NCBI GenBank assembly: GCA_902773475.1
Contig: CACYEO010000013.1
Coordinates: forward strand, 1 to 25,025
DNA from: an uncultured bacterium
GTDB lineage: Bacteria > Verrucomicrobiota > Kiritimatiellia > RFP12 > UBA1067
Direction of reading: 5' to 3'
Length of the DNA stretch: 25,025 bases
Shown in pieces: positions 13,665-22,662 of the stretch (position 1 is its first letter; each line of letters begins with the position of its first letter). Below the pieces are notes generated by a model. It had not been told where the DNA came from. It worked only from the letters and a program-made list of their open reading frames with translations, and ran no database searches. A program made the position numbers and the translations under genes.

Positions 13665-15302
13665 TCAGGCGAGTTCGTTCTGCCGCGCCACAAGGGAGCC
13701 GCCGGCGTATTTCTCGCGGAGCTTGGGTTTTTCGATTTTGCCGGTGGGATTGCGCGGCACCGGAGCGAAAATTATCTTGCGCGGCCTTTTGTACCGCGGA
13801 AGCGGCTGGCAGAATGCATTGACCTCGTCCTCGGAAAGGGTCGCGCCTTCTTTGACTTCGACTATCGCGGCCGCGATTTCCCCGAGCCGGAGATCCGGGA
13901 GCCCGATGACGGCAACATCCTTCACGGCTGGGTGCGCCCGGAGAAAATCTTCTATCTGGACCGGGTACAGATTCTCCCCGCCAGTGATAATCACATCCTT
14001 TTTGCGGTCGACAAGATATATGAAACCGTCGCGGCGCTCCGCCATGTCGCCCGTATAAAGCCATCCGTCCGGCGACAGGACGTCCTCAGTTGCCTTTCTG
14101 TCCTTGTAATATTCACGCATCACGCCCGGCCCGCGCACGGCAAGTTCGCCCACGGATCCGTCAGGGACTTCGGCGCGGGACGGAGAAACGATTTTCGCCT
14201 CCCATCCGAAACCGGGAACGCCAATCGCGCCGACGCGATCCGTATTCTCCACGCCAAGGTGGACGCATCCCGGGCCGGTGGATTCGGAAAGCCCGTAATT
14301 GGTATCATACTGGTGGTGCGGAAACACGCGCTTCCAGCGCTTTATGAGCGATGGCGGAACCGGCTGCGCGCCGATATGCATCAAACGCCACCGGGAAAGA
14401 TTGAAGTCCTCGAGTTTGAACTCCTTGCGGTCGAGCGCATCGAGGATATCCTGGGCCCACGGGACAAGCAGCCACACTATGGTGCATTTCTCCTCGGAAA
14501 CCGCACGGAGTATCCATTCCGGCTTGACCCCTTTCAAAAGCACCGCCCTTCCTCCGGAAATCAGAGAGCCGAACCAGTGCATTTTCGCGCCGGTGTGGTA
14601 GAGCGGCGGTATGCAGAGGAAAACGTCATCCGCAGTCTGGCCGTGATGGTTCTGCTCGGTACGGCACGCATGCAGCAGACAGCGATGGCGCAGGACTATG
14701 GCTTTCGGAAATCCCGTGGTCCCCGAAGAGAAATAGATTGCGGCATCGTCTTCCTCCGCAAGCGGTACGGCAGGCTTGCGCGACGAACAGAATGAAACAA
14801 GCGACCTCCACGACTCGGCGAAAGAGGGGCAGTCGTCACCGACATACAAACGCAGTTTGACGCGCGGAATGCTGTCGGCTATGTCTTCGACGCGCCCGGT
14901 GAACTCCGGGCCGAAAACCAGCGCATCCGCGTCTGCAAGATCGAGGCAGTACTTGATTTCCCCGGCGGTGTAGCGGTAGTTCAGCGGAACCGCAAGCGCA
15001 CCTGTGCGCAAAATGCCGAAATAGACCGGCAGCCAGTCCAGGCAGTTCATCAGCAGAATTGCGATTTTGTCGCCTTTCTTGATGTTCCTGGTAAGGAGGA
15101 AATTGGCAAAGCGGTTTGCCTTCTCTTCAAACTGCGCCCACGTCATTTCGCTGCGGAACGAATCCACGCGCGACGATTCGACGAGCGAATACTCGCGCCA
15201 TGTCGTGCCGCGGCTTTCAAGCTCCTGCGGGTTGATCTCGACGAGTGCCACTGCATCGGGATTCTTGCGTGCGTTTTCCGAAAGTATATCTGTTATGACC
15301 AT
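13665..15302 (-). CDS. AMP-forming acyl-CoA synthetase/acyl ligase
   Basis: A 545-residue ANL-superfamily adenylating enzyme. Visible motifs are the P-loop-like FSSGTTGFPKAIV (from 191), YGLSESTGPG, YTGDMAERRDGFIYLVDRKKD, the hinge-region GGENLYPVQIE and the catalytic C-terminal NPTGK with Lys522. It activates a carboxylic acid, most likely a fatty acid, to acyl-AMP and then acyl-CoA. An extra charged stretch of about 30 residues (22-52) sits before the usual N-terminal MTWAQFEEKANR segment. The start at 15302 has AAAGG upstream. It lies 91 nt after rmlA inside the polysaccharide operon, suggesting supply of acyl groups for glycan or lipid-carrier modification; that role is inference. A GCCG/CGGC mini-hairpin with six Ts (15335-15352) lies in the gap. 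Confidence 0.9.
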   Translation of the reverse strand: MVITDILSENARKNPDAVALVEINPQELESRGTTWREYSLVESSRVDSFRSEMTWAQFEEKANRFANFLLTRNIKKGDKIAILLMNCLDWLPVYFGILRTGALAVPLNYRYTAGEIKYCLDLADADALVFGPEFTGRVEDIADSIPRVKLRLYVGDDCPSFAESWRSLVSFCSSRKPAVPLAEEDDAAIYFSSGTTGFPKAIVLRHRCLLHACRTEQNHHGQTADDVFLCIPPLYHTGAKMHWFGSLISGGRAVLLKGVKPEWILRAVSEEKCTIVWLLVPWAQDILDALDRKEFKLEDFNLSRWRLMHIGAQPVPPSLIKRWKRVFPHHQYDTNYGLSESTGPGCVHLGVENTDRVGAIGVPGFGWEAKIVSPSRAEVPDGSVGELAVRGPGVMREYYKDRKATEDVLSPDGWLYTGDMAERRDGFIYLVDRKKDVIITGGENLYPVQIEDFLRAHPAVKDVAVIGLPDLRLGEIAAAIVEVKEGATLSEDEVNAFCQPLPRYKRPRKIIFAPVPRNPTGKIEKPKLREKYAGGSLVARQNELA

Positions 15303-15393
15303 TGCGGCGACCTTTGCAATACGTTCCCGGTTCGAAAAAAGCCGTACCCGGCAGTTGCGGCCATTCCGCCCGCCGAAGCCCGGAGCGTCTGTT

Positions 15394-16299
15394 TCATTCC
15401 AAGCCTCCTGCTCCGGCAACCGCGCCGGCGGACCCGCCAGGCAGTATCGAGCGCAAATACGCGCCGTATGACGATTTCCCGTATGTCGCTGCGATTTCCG
15501 CAAGCCTGCGCGCATCGATCCATCCGTTGCGCCAGGCAATCTCCTCGATACATGCTATGCGAAGCCCCTGACGCTCTTCTATCGCGCGGACAAACGCCGT
15601 GGCGTCGGCGAGGGAATCGTGCGTCCCCGTGTCGAGCCACGCCACGCCGCGGCCGAAACGCTCCACCCGGAGGCGGCCCTGAACGAGATACGCGCGGTTC
15701 ACGTCCGTTATCTCGTATTCCCCTCTGGGAGAAGGTTTGAGAGATGCCGCGACGTCCACGACATCGGCAGGATAGAAATAGAGGCCTACAACCGCAAAAT
15801 TGGATTTCGGCGCAACCGGTTTCTCTTCAATCGAAACGACTTTGCCTGAGGAATCAAACTCTACAACTCCGTAGCGTTCGGGATCGGACACGTGGTAGCC
15901 GAACACCGTGGGATCTTGCGATGCGGAGGCTCTGCACAGCATCGTGCGAAGTTCCGCCCCGTAGAAGATGTTGTCACCGAGGACGAGACAGGCGTCCGAG
16001 CCGTCGAGAAACTCCCTGCCGAGGACAAACGCCTGCGCAAGACCGTCGGGACGCTCCTGCACCTTGTAAGACATCTTCATGCCCAGACGGGAACCGTCGC
16101 CGAAAAGGCGCTCGAACTGCGGCGTGTCCTCCGGCGTTGAAATAATCAGCACCTCGCGTATGCCCGCGAGCATAAGCGTGGACAGCGGATAAAACACCAT
16201 GGGCTTGTCGTACACGGGCAGAAGCTGCTTCGAAACGACGCGCGTCAGCGGATGGAGGCGCGTCCCGGCGCCGCCAGCAAGTATGATGCCTTTTCTCAT
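15394..16299 (-). CDS. rmlA: Glucose-1-phosphate thymidylyltransferase
   Basis: A 301-residue nucleotidyltransferase that makes dTDP-glucose from dTTP and glucose-1-phosphate, the first step of dTDP-deoxysugar synthesis. The signature GGAGTRLHPLTRVVSKQLLP (9-28) followed by VYDKPM is diagnostic of RmlA/RfbA, and VLGDNIFYG, GVVEFD, SIEEKP and WLDTGTHDSL are the remaining conserved blocks. Length fits the usual 290-300 residues, with a short Ala/Gly-rich C-terminal tail. It follows rmlB by 27 nt. rmlC and rmlD are absent from the window. Confidence 0.96.
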   Translation of the reverse strand: MRKGIILAGGAGTRLHPLTRVVSKQLLPVYDKPMVFYPLSTLMLAGIREVLIISTPEDTPQFERLFGDGSRLGMKMSYKVQERPDGLAQAFVLGREFLDGSDACLVLGDNIFYGAELRTMLCRASASQDPTVFGYHVSDPERYGVVEFDSSGKVVSIEEKPVAPKSNFAVVGLYFYPADVVDVAASLKPSPRGEYEITDVNRAYLVQGRLRVERFGRGVAWLDTGTHDSLADATAFVRAIEERQGLRIACIEEIAWRNGWIDARRLAEIAATYGKSSYGAYLRSILPGGSAGAVAGAGGLE

Positions 16300-16326
16300 T
16301 GCCTGTGCACCCCCGCCTGCCCGCGC

Positions 16327-17382
16327 TCACGATACGCCGAGGCGCTCGCCGGAATACCGGTTTTCGCGGATTGGCCGCCACCACCATTCGTTTTCAAGAT
16401 ACCACTTCACGGTCGAACGGATGCCGCTTTCAAACGTCTCGGACGGACGCCATCCCAGTTCTCTCTGGAGTCTGGACGGATCAATCGCATAACGCATATC
16501 ATGGCCGGGGCGGTCTTTCACGAATGTTATCAAGTCGCCGTACCGTCCCGAGGGCCTTGGTTTCAAGGCGTCGAGCGCTTCGCAAACGGCCTGCACGACC
16601 TGAAGGTTTGTGCGTTCGCTGCGCCCGCCGACGCAATATGTCGAACCGGGCGCGCCGGAGGAATGCACCAGCCGCAAAGCGCGCACATGGTCGTCCACAT
16701 ACAGCCAGTCGCGCACGTTCGATCCGTTTCCGTAGACCGGCAGAGGCTTCCCTTCAAGCGCGTTCAGCGTAACGAGCGGGATGAGCTTTTCCGGAAAATG
16801 GTACGGCCCGTAGTTGTTCGAGCAGTTTGTCAGAAGGACGGGAAGCCCGAACGTCTCATGCCAGGCGCGCACGAGATGGTCGCTCGCCGCCTTTGAGGCG
16901 GAATACGGCGAACGCGGCGCGTAAGGCGTGGTTTCGGAGAAGAACCCGTCCGCGCCGAGCGAGCCGAAGACTTCGTCCGTCGATATGTGCTGAAAGCGGA
17001 ACGATTCCCGCTCGCCCGACGGAAGGCCGCGCCAGTATTCGAGGGCGGTCTGCAAAAGTACGGCGGTGCCGTCCACGTTCGTGCGCACAAATTCGAGCGG
17101 CCCGTCTATCGAACGGTCCACATGAGACTCGGCCGCGAGATGGAACACTCCGGTCGGGCGGAATTCCGCAAACGCGCGGCGCATCGCTTCCGCATCGCAG
17201 ATATCGGCCTGGAGAAACCGGTACAACGGGGATGCTGAAACTTCGCGCAAGGATTCGAGATTTCCCGCGTAGGTAAGTTTGTCCACGACAAGCGTCTCGC
17301 CCGCTCCGTCGCGCACAAGCGCCCGTACCAGCGCAGAACCTATGAATCCCGCGCCTCCGGTCACGATAAATCTCGCGCCCAT
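16327..17382 (-). CDS. rmlB: dTDP-glucose 4,6-dehydratase
   Basis: A 351-residue extended short-chain dehydrogenase. It has the N-terminal NAD-binding GGAGFIGS (9-16), DKLTYAGNLESL, HLAAESHVDRSIDGP, the catalytic HISTDEVFG and YSASKAASDHL (YxxxK), NNYGPYHFPEKLIPL and the NVRDWLYVDDH block. It converts dTDP-glucose to dTDP-4-keto-6-deoxyglucose using tightly bound NAD. The ATG at 17382 has GGAGGGG about 7 nt upstream and follows the BY-kinase stop by 18 nt, with rmlA next. Together with RmlA it yields the 4-keto intermediate, which may go to rhamnose or to amino-deoxysugars through genes outside the window. Confidence 0.97.
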   Translation of the reverse strand: MGARFIVTGGAGFIGSALVRALVRDGAGETLVVDKLTYAGNLESLREVSASPLYRFLQADICDAEAMRRAFAEFRPTGVFHLAAESHVDRSIDGPLEFVRTNVDGTAVLLQTALEYWRGLPSGERESFRFQHISTDEVFGSLGADGFFSETTPYAPRSPYSASKAASDHLVRAWHETFGLPVLLTNCSNNYGPYHFPEKLIPLVTLNALEGKPLPVYGNGSNVRDWLYVDDHVRALRLVHSSGAPGSTYCVGGRSERTNLQVVQAVCEALDALKPRPSGRYGDLITFVKDRPGHDMRYAIDPSRLQRELGWRPSETFESGIRSTVKWYLENEWWWRPIRENRYSGERLGVS

Positions 17383-17400
17383 GTTCCGCCCCTCCAGTTT

Positions 17401-19830
17401 TTACTCGTCGTCCGCCACGTCGGCATCGGTTGCGCGCGGCGCGCCACCCGTTTCAGACGGCGCGTTCTCGGCAACTGCCGCATCGCCGGAAGCCTTCTTT
17501 TCCGCTCCATCGCGCTTTTCCGCCTCGGAGCGCGGCCTGTAACCGTACGACGAGTAGGAGCGGTAGCCGTAACGCCCGTAGCTGTACGAATAGGAGTTTG
17601 AACTCGGCATGAACGCCGATCCGCCGGAAATCTCCACGTCGTTCACTATCACGCCGATCACCGTGGCGCCGGCCTCAGTAAGGTGGCGGGTGGCGTGCTG
17701 GATTGGCTTGAAGCGCGTACGATCCGGGCGGCACATCACAACCACGGAATCAACGAGCGGCGCAAGTGTCATCACATCGCCGACAACTCCATACGGCGGC
17801 GAGTCGACAATCACGCGTTCATAGTTGTCGCGCGCCCACTGCAGAAAGTCGGGAACGATCTGCGATCCCATCAAGGAAGCGGGGTTGACTCCTTCCGGCG
17901 ACAAAGACACCGCCAGATCCAGATTTTCAATGCCGGACGGCAGCACCAGCGATGCGAATTTCGACTCGTCTCCGGTGGTCAAAACATGCGCAAGCGAATG
18001 CTCGTTGTCCGTCTTCACGCCCCAGACCGTCGCGTGGCGCGGACGGCGCAGGTCGAAGTCGACGAGCAGCGTCTTCTTGCCTGCCTGCGCGTTTGAAATC
18101 GCCATAGAGCAGGATGTGATCGTCTTTCCTTCGCCTGGCTGGGTGGACATGGTAAGAATTACGCGCGATATCATCTGGTAGCGAGGCGAATCGAGAAGAT
18201 TTCTCAGCCCTGCGACCGATTCCGCAAACTGCGAATACTTGTCGTCCGCGACGAACCGCGCCACCTGCTCGCGCTTTTTGCGGCGGACGTGCGGCAATAC
18301 GGCAAGGACACGCAGCGACAGACGCTGTTCGATGTCGGATATGCCTACGATAGCGTCTTCCAGATGGTCCAGTATCAGAACGAAGAGAAGCCCTACGCCG
18401 AGTCCCAGCAGGCCGCCGACCGTGAATATCATCAGGGGCTTCGGCAGTATCTGCACGGCCGGAGACGCGCGGCCGCCTTCCACGAGGTGAACCTTTTCAA
18501 GATTGCCCTCCGCCTGGCTGCGGGCGTCCGTGAGCCTTGTCAGTATCTCGTTGTACGCGTTCGATTCGACTTTAAGCTGGCGCTCAAGCGAAGAAAGCTG
18601 CGATTCGGCCTTGGCAATCTCGCCGTCGAGCATGCTGAGTTCGCGCTGCAGCCTGTCGCGGCGCGCGCGCACGTTCTCCGCCCTCGCCGAAAGCGCGGAA
18701 AGGTTGCCGACCGACGTCTTGTAGGACCAGCTCACGGCCTCGTTGAAATTCGTGAGCGCATCGTTGAGCGCTATCTGCGCCTTGACCATGTTGGGATGGC
18801 GGTCGTCAAAGGCGCCGCTTGCGCGCAGCTGGCGCAGCTCGAGGCTCACCGCTTTATATTTTTCGTGCCACCTGTTTATCTCGGCGGCGCGCGGCACGGC
18901 TTCGGGAAGCGTGGCAAAATCTTCGGGATTGTTTTGGATGTTCTTGAGTATCTCGACCGTGGTCTTGGCGGTTTCCTCGGCTGTTTCAAGATTCGCGGTC
19001 TCCGATGCGCTGCGCTGCAGATCGGAACTCATCAGATCGCGCTGCGTACGCATTGACGGAATCTTGTTCTGGAACATTATATTGCGCTTCTTCTCCTCGA
19101 TCTCCTCGATCTTGCGGCGCGCCTTGTCGGCGTCGTCCTGCGTCTGGGCCACCGCAGCGTTCGCCCTCTCTTTGTTTTCGCGCACCGTCGCAGCTTCGAT
19201 CGCCTTTACGTATTCAGTGGCCAGTTCGCTTGCAAGCTCCCGCTTGTCGGAGCGCACTATAACGCTGATGAGGCGGGAATTGCGAACGGGTTCGATTTCC
19301 GAACCGCCGAGCGTTCCTACTATGTCCGCCTGCGTAAGGCGCGTATCCGTGTGGTTCTCCCTGTATTTCTCCGCCACGGAAACGAGCAGGTCGGGAGAGC
19401 GCCAGGAAGGCTTCCGCGTATTGAGTATCTCGGAATACCCCGAGCCGTACTCCGGCGAGAACGCGCTCAACGCGTCCCTTCCGCCGTATTTGTTGCCGAT
19501 ATCGATCATGAACGTGGCGGACGACTGGTAGACCGTCGGGGAAATACGGTAGATCGCGAACGACACTATCAAGCCCACGAGCACGCACACGAACACGCTG
19601 ATCCAGCGCTGCCGCACAACTCGCAGGATGCGCCCCAGCGAAATCGTGCCGATTACCGATTCGCCGCCTTCCTCGCCGCGCGGCGCGCCGTAGTAGTACC
19701 CGCCGCCGTACGAGCCGTACGCTCCGCCGCCGTAATACGCTCCGCCGGAATAGTAGGCCGGCGCGTTCGAACCGGCCGCCCCCTTCCCGTAATACAGAGG
19801 CCTTGATTTCGATTCTGTGTTTTCAGCCAT
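17401..19830 (-). CDS. Wzc-like polysaccharide co-polymerase and BY-kinase
   Basis: An 809-residue inner-membrane protein. The cytoplasmic N-terminus (about 11-50) is rich in Tyr and Gly, with 11 tyrosines. TM1 (about 77-94) leads to a Wzz-like periplasmic domain with a long coiled coil (about 200-445), then a proline-containing TM2 (466-487). The cytoplasmic kinase domain has Walker A STQPGEGKT (562-570), Walker A' LLVDFDLRRP (588-597) and Walker B ERVIVDSPP (671-679). A C-terminal Tyr cluster (747-764, eight Tyr) is the expected autophosphorylation site, followed by a charged Ala-rich tail. It should control chain length and couple polymerisation to export with the Wza-like lipoprotein. The start overlaps the upstream gene by 8 nt. 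The N-terminal tyrosine tract is not typical of Wzc. Confidence 0.94.
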   Translation of the reverse strand: MAENTESKSRPLYYGKGAAGSNAPAYYSGGAYYGGGAYGSYGGGYYYGAPRGEEGGESVIGTISLGRILRVVRQRWISVFVCVLVGLIVSFAIYRISPTVYQSSATFMIDIGNKYGGRDALSAFSPEYGSGYSEILNTRKPSWRSPDLLVSVAEKYRENHTDTRLTQADIVGTLGGSEIEPVRNSRLISVIVRSDKRELASELATEYVKAIEAATVRENKERANAAVAQTQDDADKARRKIEEIEEKKRNIMFQNKIPSMRTQRDLMSSDLQRSASETANLETAEETAKTTVEILKNIQNNPEDFATLPEAVPRAAEINRWHEKYKAVSLELRQLRASGAFDDRHPNMVKAQIALNDALTNFNEAVSWSYKTSVGNLSALSARAENVRARRDRLQRELSMLDGEIAKAESQLSSLERQLKVESNAYNEILTRLTDARSQAEGNLEKVHLVEGGRASPAVQILPKPLMIFTVGGLLGLGVGLLFVLILDHLEDAIVGISDIEQRLSLRVLAVLPHVRRKKREQVARFVADDKYSQFAESVAGLRNLLDSPRYQMISRVILTMSTQPGEGKTITSCSMAISNAQAGKKTLLVDFDLRRPRHATVWGVKTDNEHSLAHVLTTGDESKFASLVLPSGIENLDLAVSLSPEGVNPASLMGSQIVPDFLQWARDNYERVIVDSPPYGVVGDVMTLAPLVDSVVVMCRPDRTRFKPIQHATRHLTEAGATVIGVIVNDVEISGGSAFMPSSNSYSYSYGRYGYRSYSSYGYRPRSEAEKRDGAEKKASGDAAVAENAPSETGGAPRATDADVADDE

Positions 19831-21301
19831 TTGACACTTCTTTCTCTTCGTACGTGGCTTTCACCGCCGCCTTCTTTTTGCTCTTTGGAAACGACCCGGC
19901 GGAAATGCAGCATGAAAGCGCCAGCGGGACGAGCGCCGCGCACTCGCCCATCATTCCGTACCGCGAACAAAGGACGAATGCCGCAAGCGCGAACGGAAAA
20001 ACAAATGCAATGCTCGAAAATCCCATGATTGCAGGCGGGTCCTCCTGCTTCCGCTCGTATCCCGCAAACGCTTTGACCGCGCGGAAGCACCATTCCGCCG
20101 CGATGACAACCGCGACGGCGATTAGAAACATCAGTCCGATTATTCCGTGCTCAAGCGTGAATCCGGCAAAAAAACCGGCCGGTCTCGTCCTTTCTATATC
20201 GACGGGAAGCGGTTTCCACAACCTGTTCCTCTCTGCCCCGTCCTGAAGACCCGCCACATATTCCTTCGCCCGCACCCCGAACGCACCGTCTCCGCAACCC
20301 GTCCACCGGTCGCGCCCGTTTTTCCAAAGTCCGGACGAGATTCCTGAAACGGCCGCTTTGGCTGCGGCATCCATTTCCGCCGCTTTCGACGCAGACTGCT
20401 CCAGTTTCGCGGCGGCCGCCCCCGGTACTGAAAACAACGCTACGAACACCGCACCGGCGGAAACCGTCGCGACAATGAACGCCCGGACCAAACTCACCAG
20501 CGACACCGACGATCCGCACCTGAACATCGCATAAAACGCCGGTACGGCGAGAACCCCCGCCAAAACATACGACGCCTGCGGCGGAGAAAAAACCGCCGCG
20601 CAGGCCATGCAGCCCGACAGCCCGATTCCGGCCGTGTAAGGAGCGGCTTTCCACCTGTATTCCGCCGCGCTTTGGGCGCCTGCTATTCCAAGAAGCGCGC
20701 AAAGACCGAATGAAACGCCGTAGGACGGACTTGAAAACATATCCGCCAACGCCACATCGCGGGCGATGGGACTGCCGGCGCAGGCGAACGCCACCGCCAC
20801 CCATCCGCATATGCCGGCAATGAACGCCAGACAAAGCGAAAACGCAGTCCTCGCCTTCGCGCCAAGCGCGTGCCGCGCTATCGGCACCGCAGTCGCAAGA
20901 GTCACTGCAATCGCAAACCACCTTGCTCCCGACGCGGCATCGACAGCGGTAGGCATGCCTTCCCACCGCGGCCCTTCCACCGCCCAGCGCGCGGCGCGGA
21001 CGGAATACACGAATTCAACCCCGGCATTCAGCCAGCGGACAAGGGAAAACGCAAGCGAAGCGGCGAGCAACCAGAAAACCGGATCTTTTGCAATCTCTTC
21101 AAGCGTGCGTCTGCGCGCGTCAGACCGCGTCTCCTTCAACCTTACGGAAGGCTCTACCACCGCCCATTCCCAGGCAATCGCACAAAGGCATAAAACGGCG
21201 GCGACGCCGGAATTTCCCGATGGAAACGAAGCAAGAAACACCGAAACCGCACAGAGAAGCGCAAGATGGAACGCCAGACCGTATTTTGAAAGTATGTACA
21301 T
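19823..21301 (-). CDS. O-antigen polymerase/ligase-like membrane protein (first)
   Basis: A 492-residue polytopic membrane protein with about ten TM helices, a periplasmic-looking loop in the C-terminal half (about 300-385, containing GLWKNGRDRWTGCGDGAFG) and final helices after LEHGIIGLMFLIAV. The pattern, especially G-x-G-x-x-x-F in the loop followed by E-H-G-I-I-G-L, is characteristic of O-antigen ligase/polymerase (Wzy/WaaL-like) proteins. It should act on lipid-linked glycans at the periplasmic face of the inner membrane. It overlaps the BY-kinase gene by 8 nt, as expected for a polymerase and its chain-length regulator. A strong hairpin separates it from the upstream barrel gene. Assignment rests on topology and these motifs only. 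Confidence 0.75.
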   Translation of the reverse strand: MYILSKYGLAFHLALLCAVSVFLASFPSGNSGVAAVLCLCAIAWEWAVVEPSVRLKETRSDARRRTLEEIAKDPVFWLLAASLAFSLVRWLNAGVEFVYSVRAARWAVEGPRWEGMPTAVDAASGARWFAIAVTLATAVPIARHALGAKARTAFSLCLAFIAGICGWVAVAFACAGSPIARDVALADMFSSPSYGVSFGLCALLGIAGAQSAAEYRWKAAPYTAGIGLSGCMACAAVFSPPQASYVLAGVLAVPAFYAMFRCGSSVSLVSLVRAFIVATVSAGAVFVALFSVPGAAAAKLEQSASKAAEMDAAAKAAVSGISSGLWKNGRDRWTGCGDGAFGVRAKEYVAGLQDGAERNRLWKPLPVDIERTRPAGFFAGFTLEHGIIGLMFLIAVAVVIAAEWCFRAVKAFAGYERKQEDPPAIMGFSSIAFVFPFALAAFVLCSRYGMMGECAALVPLALSCCISAGSFPKSKKKAAVKATYEEKEVSNG

Positions 21302-21333
21302 CTTTCGTCCGCCGCGGAGCCTCTCCTAAACTT

Positions 21334-21366
21334 GAAACGCGCCCTGTACAAGCCAGAGCGCGTTTC
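21334..21366 (-). terminator. Intra-operon hairpin between barrel and polymerase-like genes
   Basis: GAAACGCGC (21334-21342) and GCGCGTTTC (21358-21366) form a perfect 9-bp stem, extended by CTG/CAG after one mismatch to a 7-nt loop. On the minus strand no T-run follows; on the plus strand TTTT follows. It could be a partial terminator or an mRNA-processing and stability element. Confidence 0.45.
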
Positions 21367-21391
21367 TTTTCCGGGGCGCCACCCTGCGGCG

Positions 21392-22633
21392 TCAGTAGGT
21401 GAATGTCAATCCCGTAGTCACGCGGAAGCGGTCGTAGTCGCCGCGCGATCCGCCTGACGTGTAAGTCGGTCCGGACGAACTCATGCGCGTGATGTACGAC
21501 ACTGCCGCATGAATGTGCGCCCAGCGTGCAAGCGCGTAGTTCGCGCCGATTCTCGCCGTCAGATAGTTGTAATCGTATGTATTGAGGTTCGAATCGGAAT
21601 AGCTCGAACGGCTCTTGCGGTACAGGAGATCGGCATTCCAGGCGAGCCTGTCCGTCATGCTGTACGTAAGCCCGCTGCCGAGCGTATACGTCTTTGACGC
21701 CTGGCCGTAGGCGAATTCAGACGGCTGGTAGTAGCTCATGCCGCGCACGGAAAGGCTCCACTTGCGTGCGAAACGCCAGTTGAGCGAGAGCTGGTAGGTC
21801 CAGGAAGTCTGGCTGCGGGTTCTGCCGTATTCGTGACGGCTCGCACCGACTGTCGCGCGATAGTTGATTTTCTCCGTGTCGGGAACAAACGAGCCAAAAC
21901 CGGTCTGCGCCGTCCATGTGGAGCTTTTCTTGGAGTAGGAGCGAGAAAGCTCGTCGGAGTACTTTTCGTTCTTGTGCGTATAGCTCGAATAGGAACCGGT
22001 GAGAATCCAGTCCGTGCGCGAGCCGATCGCCCAGCCGAGTTCGCCACCTGCAGCCCAGGAATCCCAGCCGAACAGCTTTTCATACTTGAACGGATCGTTG
22101 TTGTAGCTGATGAAGCTGTAGGAGGCGTGAAGACCCCAGTGGAAACGGTTCAGGCGCTGGGTCAGCGCAAATGCATAGTTGAAGGAACTGCGATCGCGCC
22201 AGATGCCTTCTTCATCGTGAGTGATCGAATCGTTGGCGTTGATCTTGCGCCACGACTCGGACATCCTCAGACTCCACTTGTGACCCCAGTTGTCCGTGAA
22301 TCCTTTTGTAAGGCTCAAATTCTGCCCGTAGCTGTGCTGGTTGTCGCGATCGTGACGCGAATAATGGCTGTAGGTGTAGTAGACGCTCGCGTTGAGGTCG
22401 AACGCGCGGTCCGGACGCCGCCAATTGTATGTCATGCGCGGGGTGATGGAGTAGATGACATCGTCCCTGCGCGCAGCACGGCTCGAATTTATGTTCGAGT
22501 CGTAGCTGGCGTTTATCGAAACCGCAGGTCTGAGAGTCATCGACCCGTTTGCAAAGCGAATGCCGTCTCCGGGCTTGGCAAAAGCAGAAACGCCCGCACC
22601 CGCAATGATTGCCACTGGAAGGATTTTTTTCAT
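21392..22633 (-). CDS. Outer-membrane beta-barrel protein of the polysaccharide locus
   Basis: A 413-residue protein with a signal peptide (MKKILPVAIIAGAGVSAFA, likely cleaved near residue 19) and a body made of alternating aromatic/polar strands with tight turns, such as YDSNINSS, RMTYNWRRP, ASVYYTYSHY and SYSSYTHKNEKY. It ends in TGLTFTY, with a terminal aromatic residue as required for BAM-dependent insertion. This fits the BBP2/EpsL-like barrels encoded in exopolysaccharide loci and proposed to help glycan cross the outer membrane. The start at 22633 is preferred over the ATG at 22693 because it begins the signal peptide. It lies 29 nt after the secreted-protein gene. The exact pore role is inference. 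Confidence 0.85.
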   Translation of the reverse strand: MKKILPVAIIAGAGVSAFAKPGDGIRFANGSMTLRPAVSINASYDSNINSSRAARRDDVIYSITPRMTYNWRRPDRAFDLNASVYYTYSHYSRHDRDNQHSYGQNLSLTKGFTDNWGHKWSLRMSESWRKINANDSITHDEEGIWRDRSSFNYAFALTQRLNRFHWGLHASYSFISYNNDPFKYEKLFGWDSWAAGGELGWAIGSRTDWILTGSYSSYTHKNEKYSDELSRSYSKKSSTWTAQTGFGSFVPDTEKINYRATVGASRHEYGRTRSQTSWTYQLSLNWRFARKWSLSVRGMSYYQPSEFAYGQASKTYTLGSGLTYSMTDRLAWNADLLYRKSRSSYSDSNLNTYDYNYLTARIGANYALARWAHIHAAVSYITRMSSSGPTYTSGGSRGDYDRFRVTTGLTFTY

Positions 22634-22662
22634 TTTGCTCGTCCTGTAATTGCTAACCGTTG

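Noticed and set aside
15335..15352. GCCG-GGTA-CGGC mini-hairpin with six Ts before the acyl-CoA synthetase gene as a terminator
   Set aside because: The stem is only 4 bp and the flanking genes are co-directional in one operon; kept as a note rather than a feature.
17401..19830. Tyr/Gly-rich N-terminus as a frameshift or wrong start
   Set aside because: The frame is open and continuous from an 8-nt overlap with the upstream gene, and the next in-frame ATG (residue 108) lies after TM1, so starting there would delete TM1.
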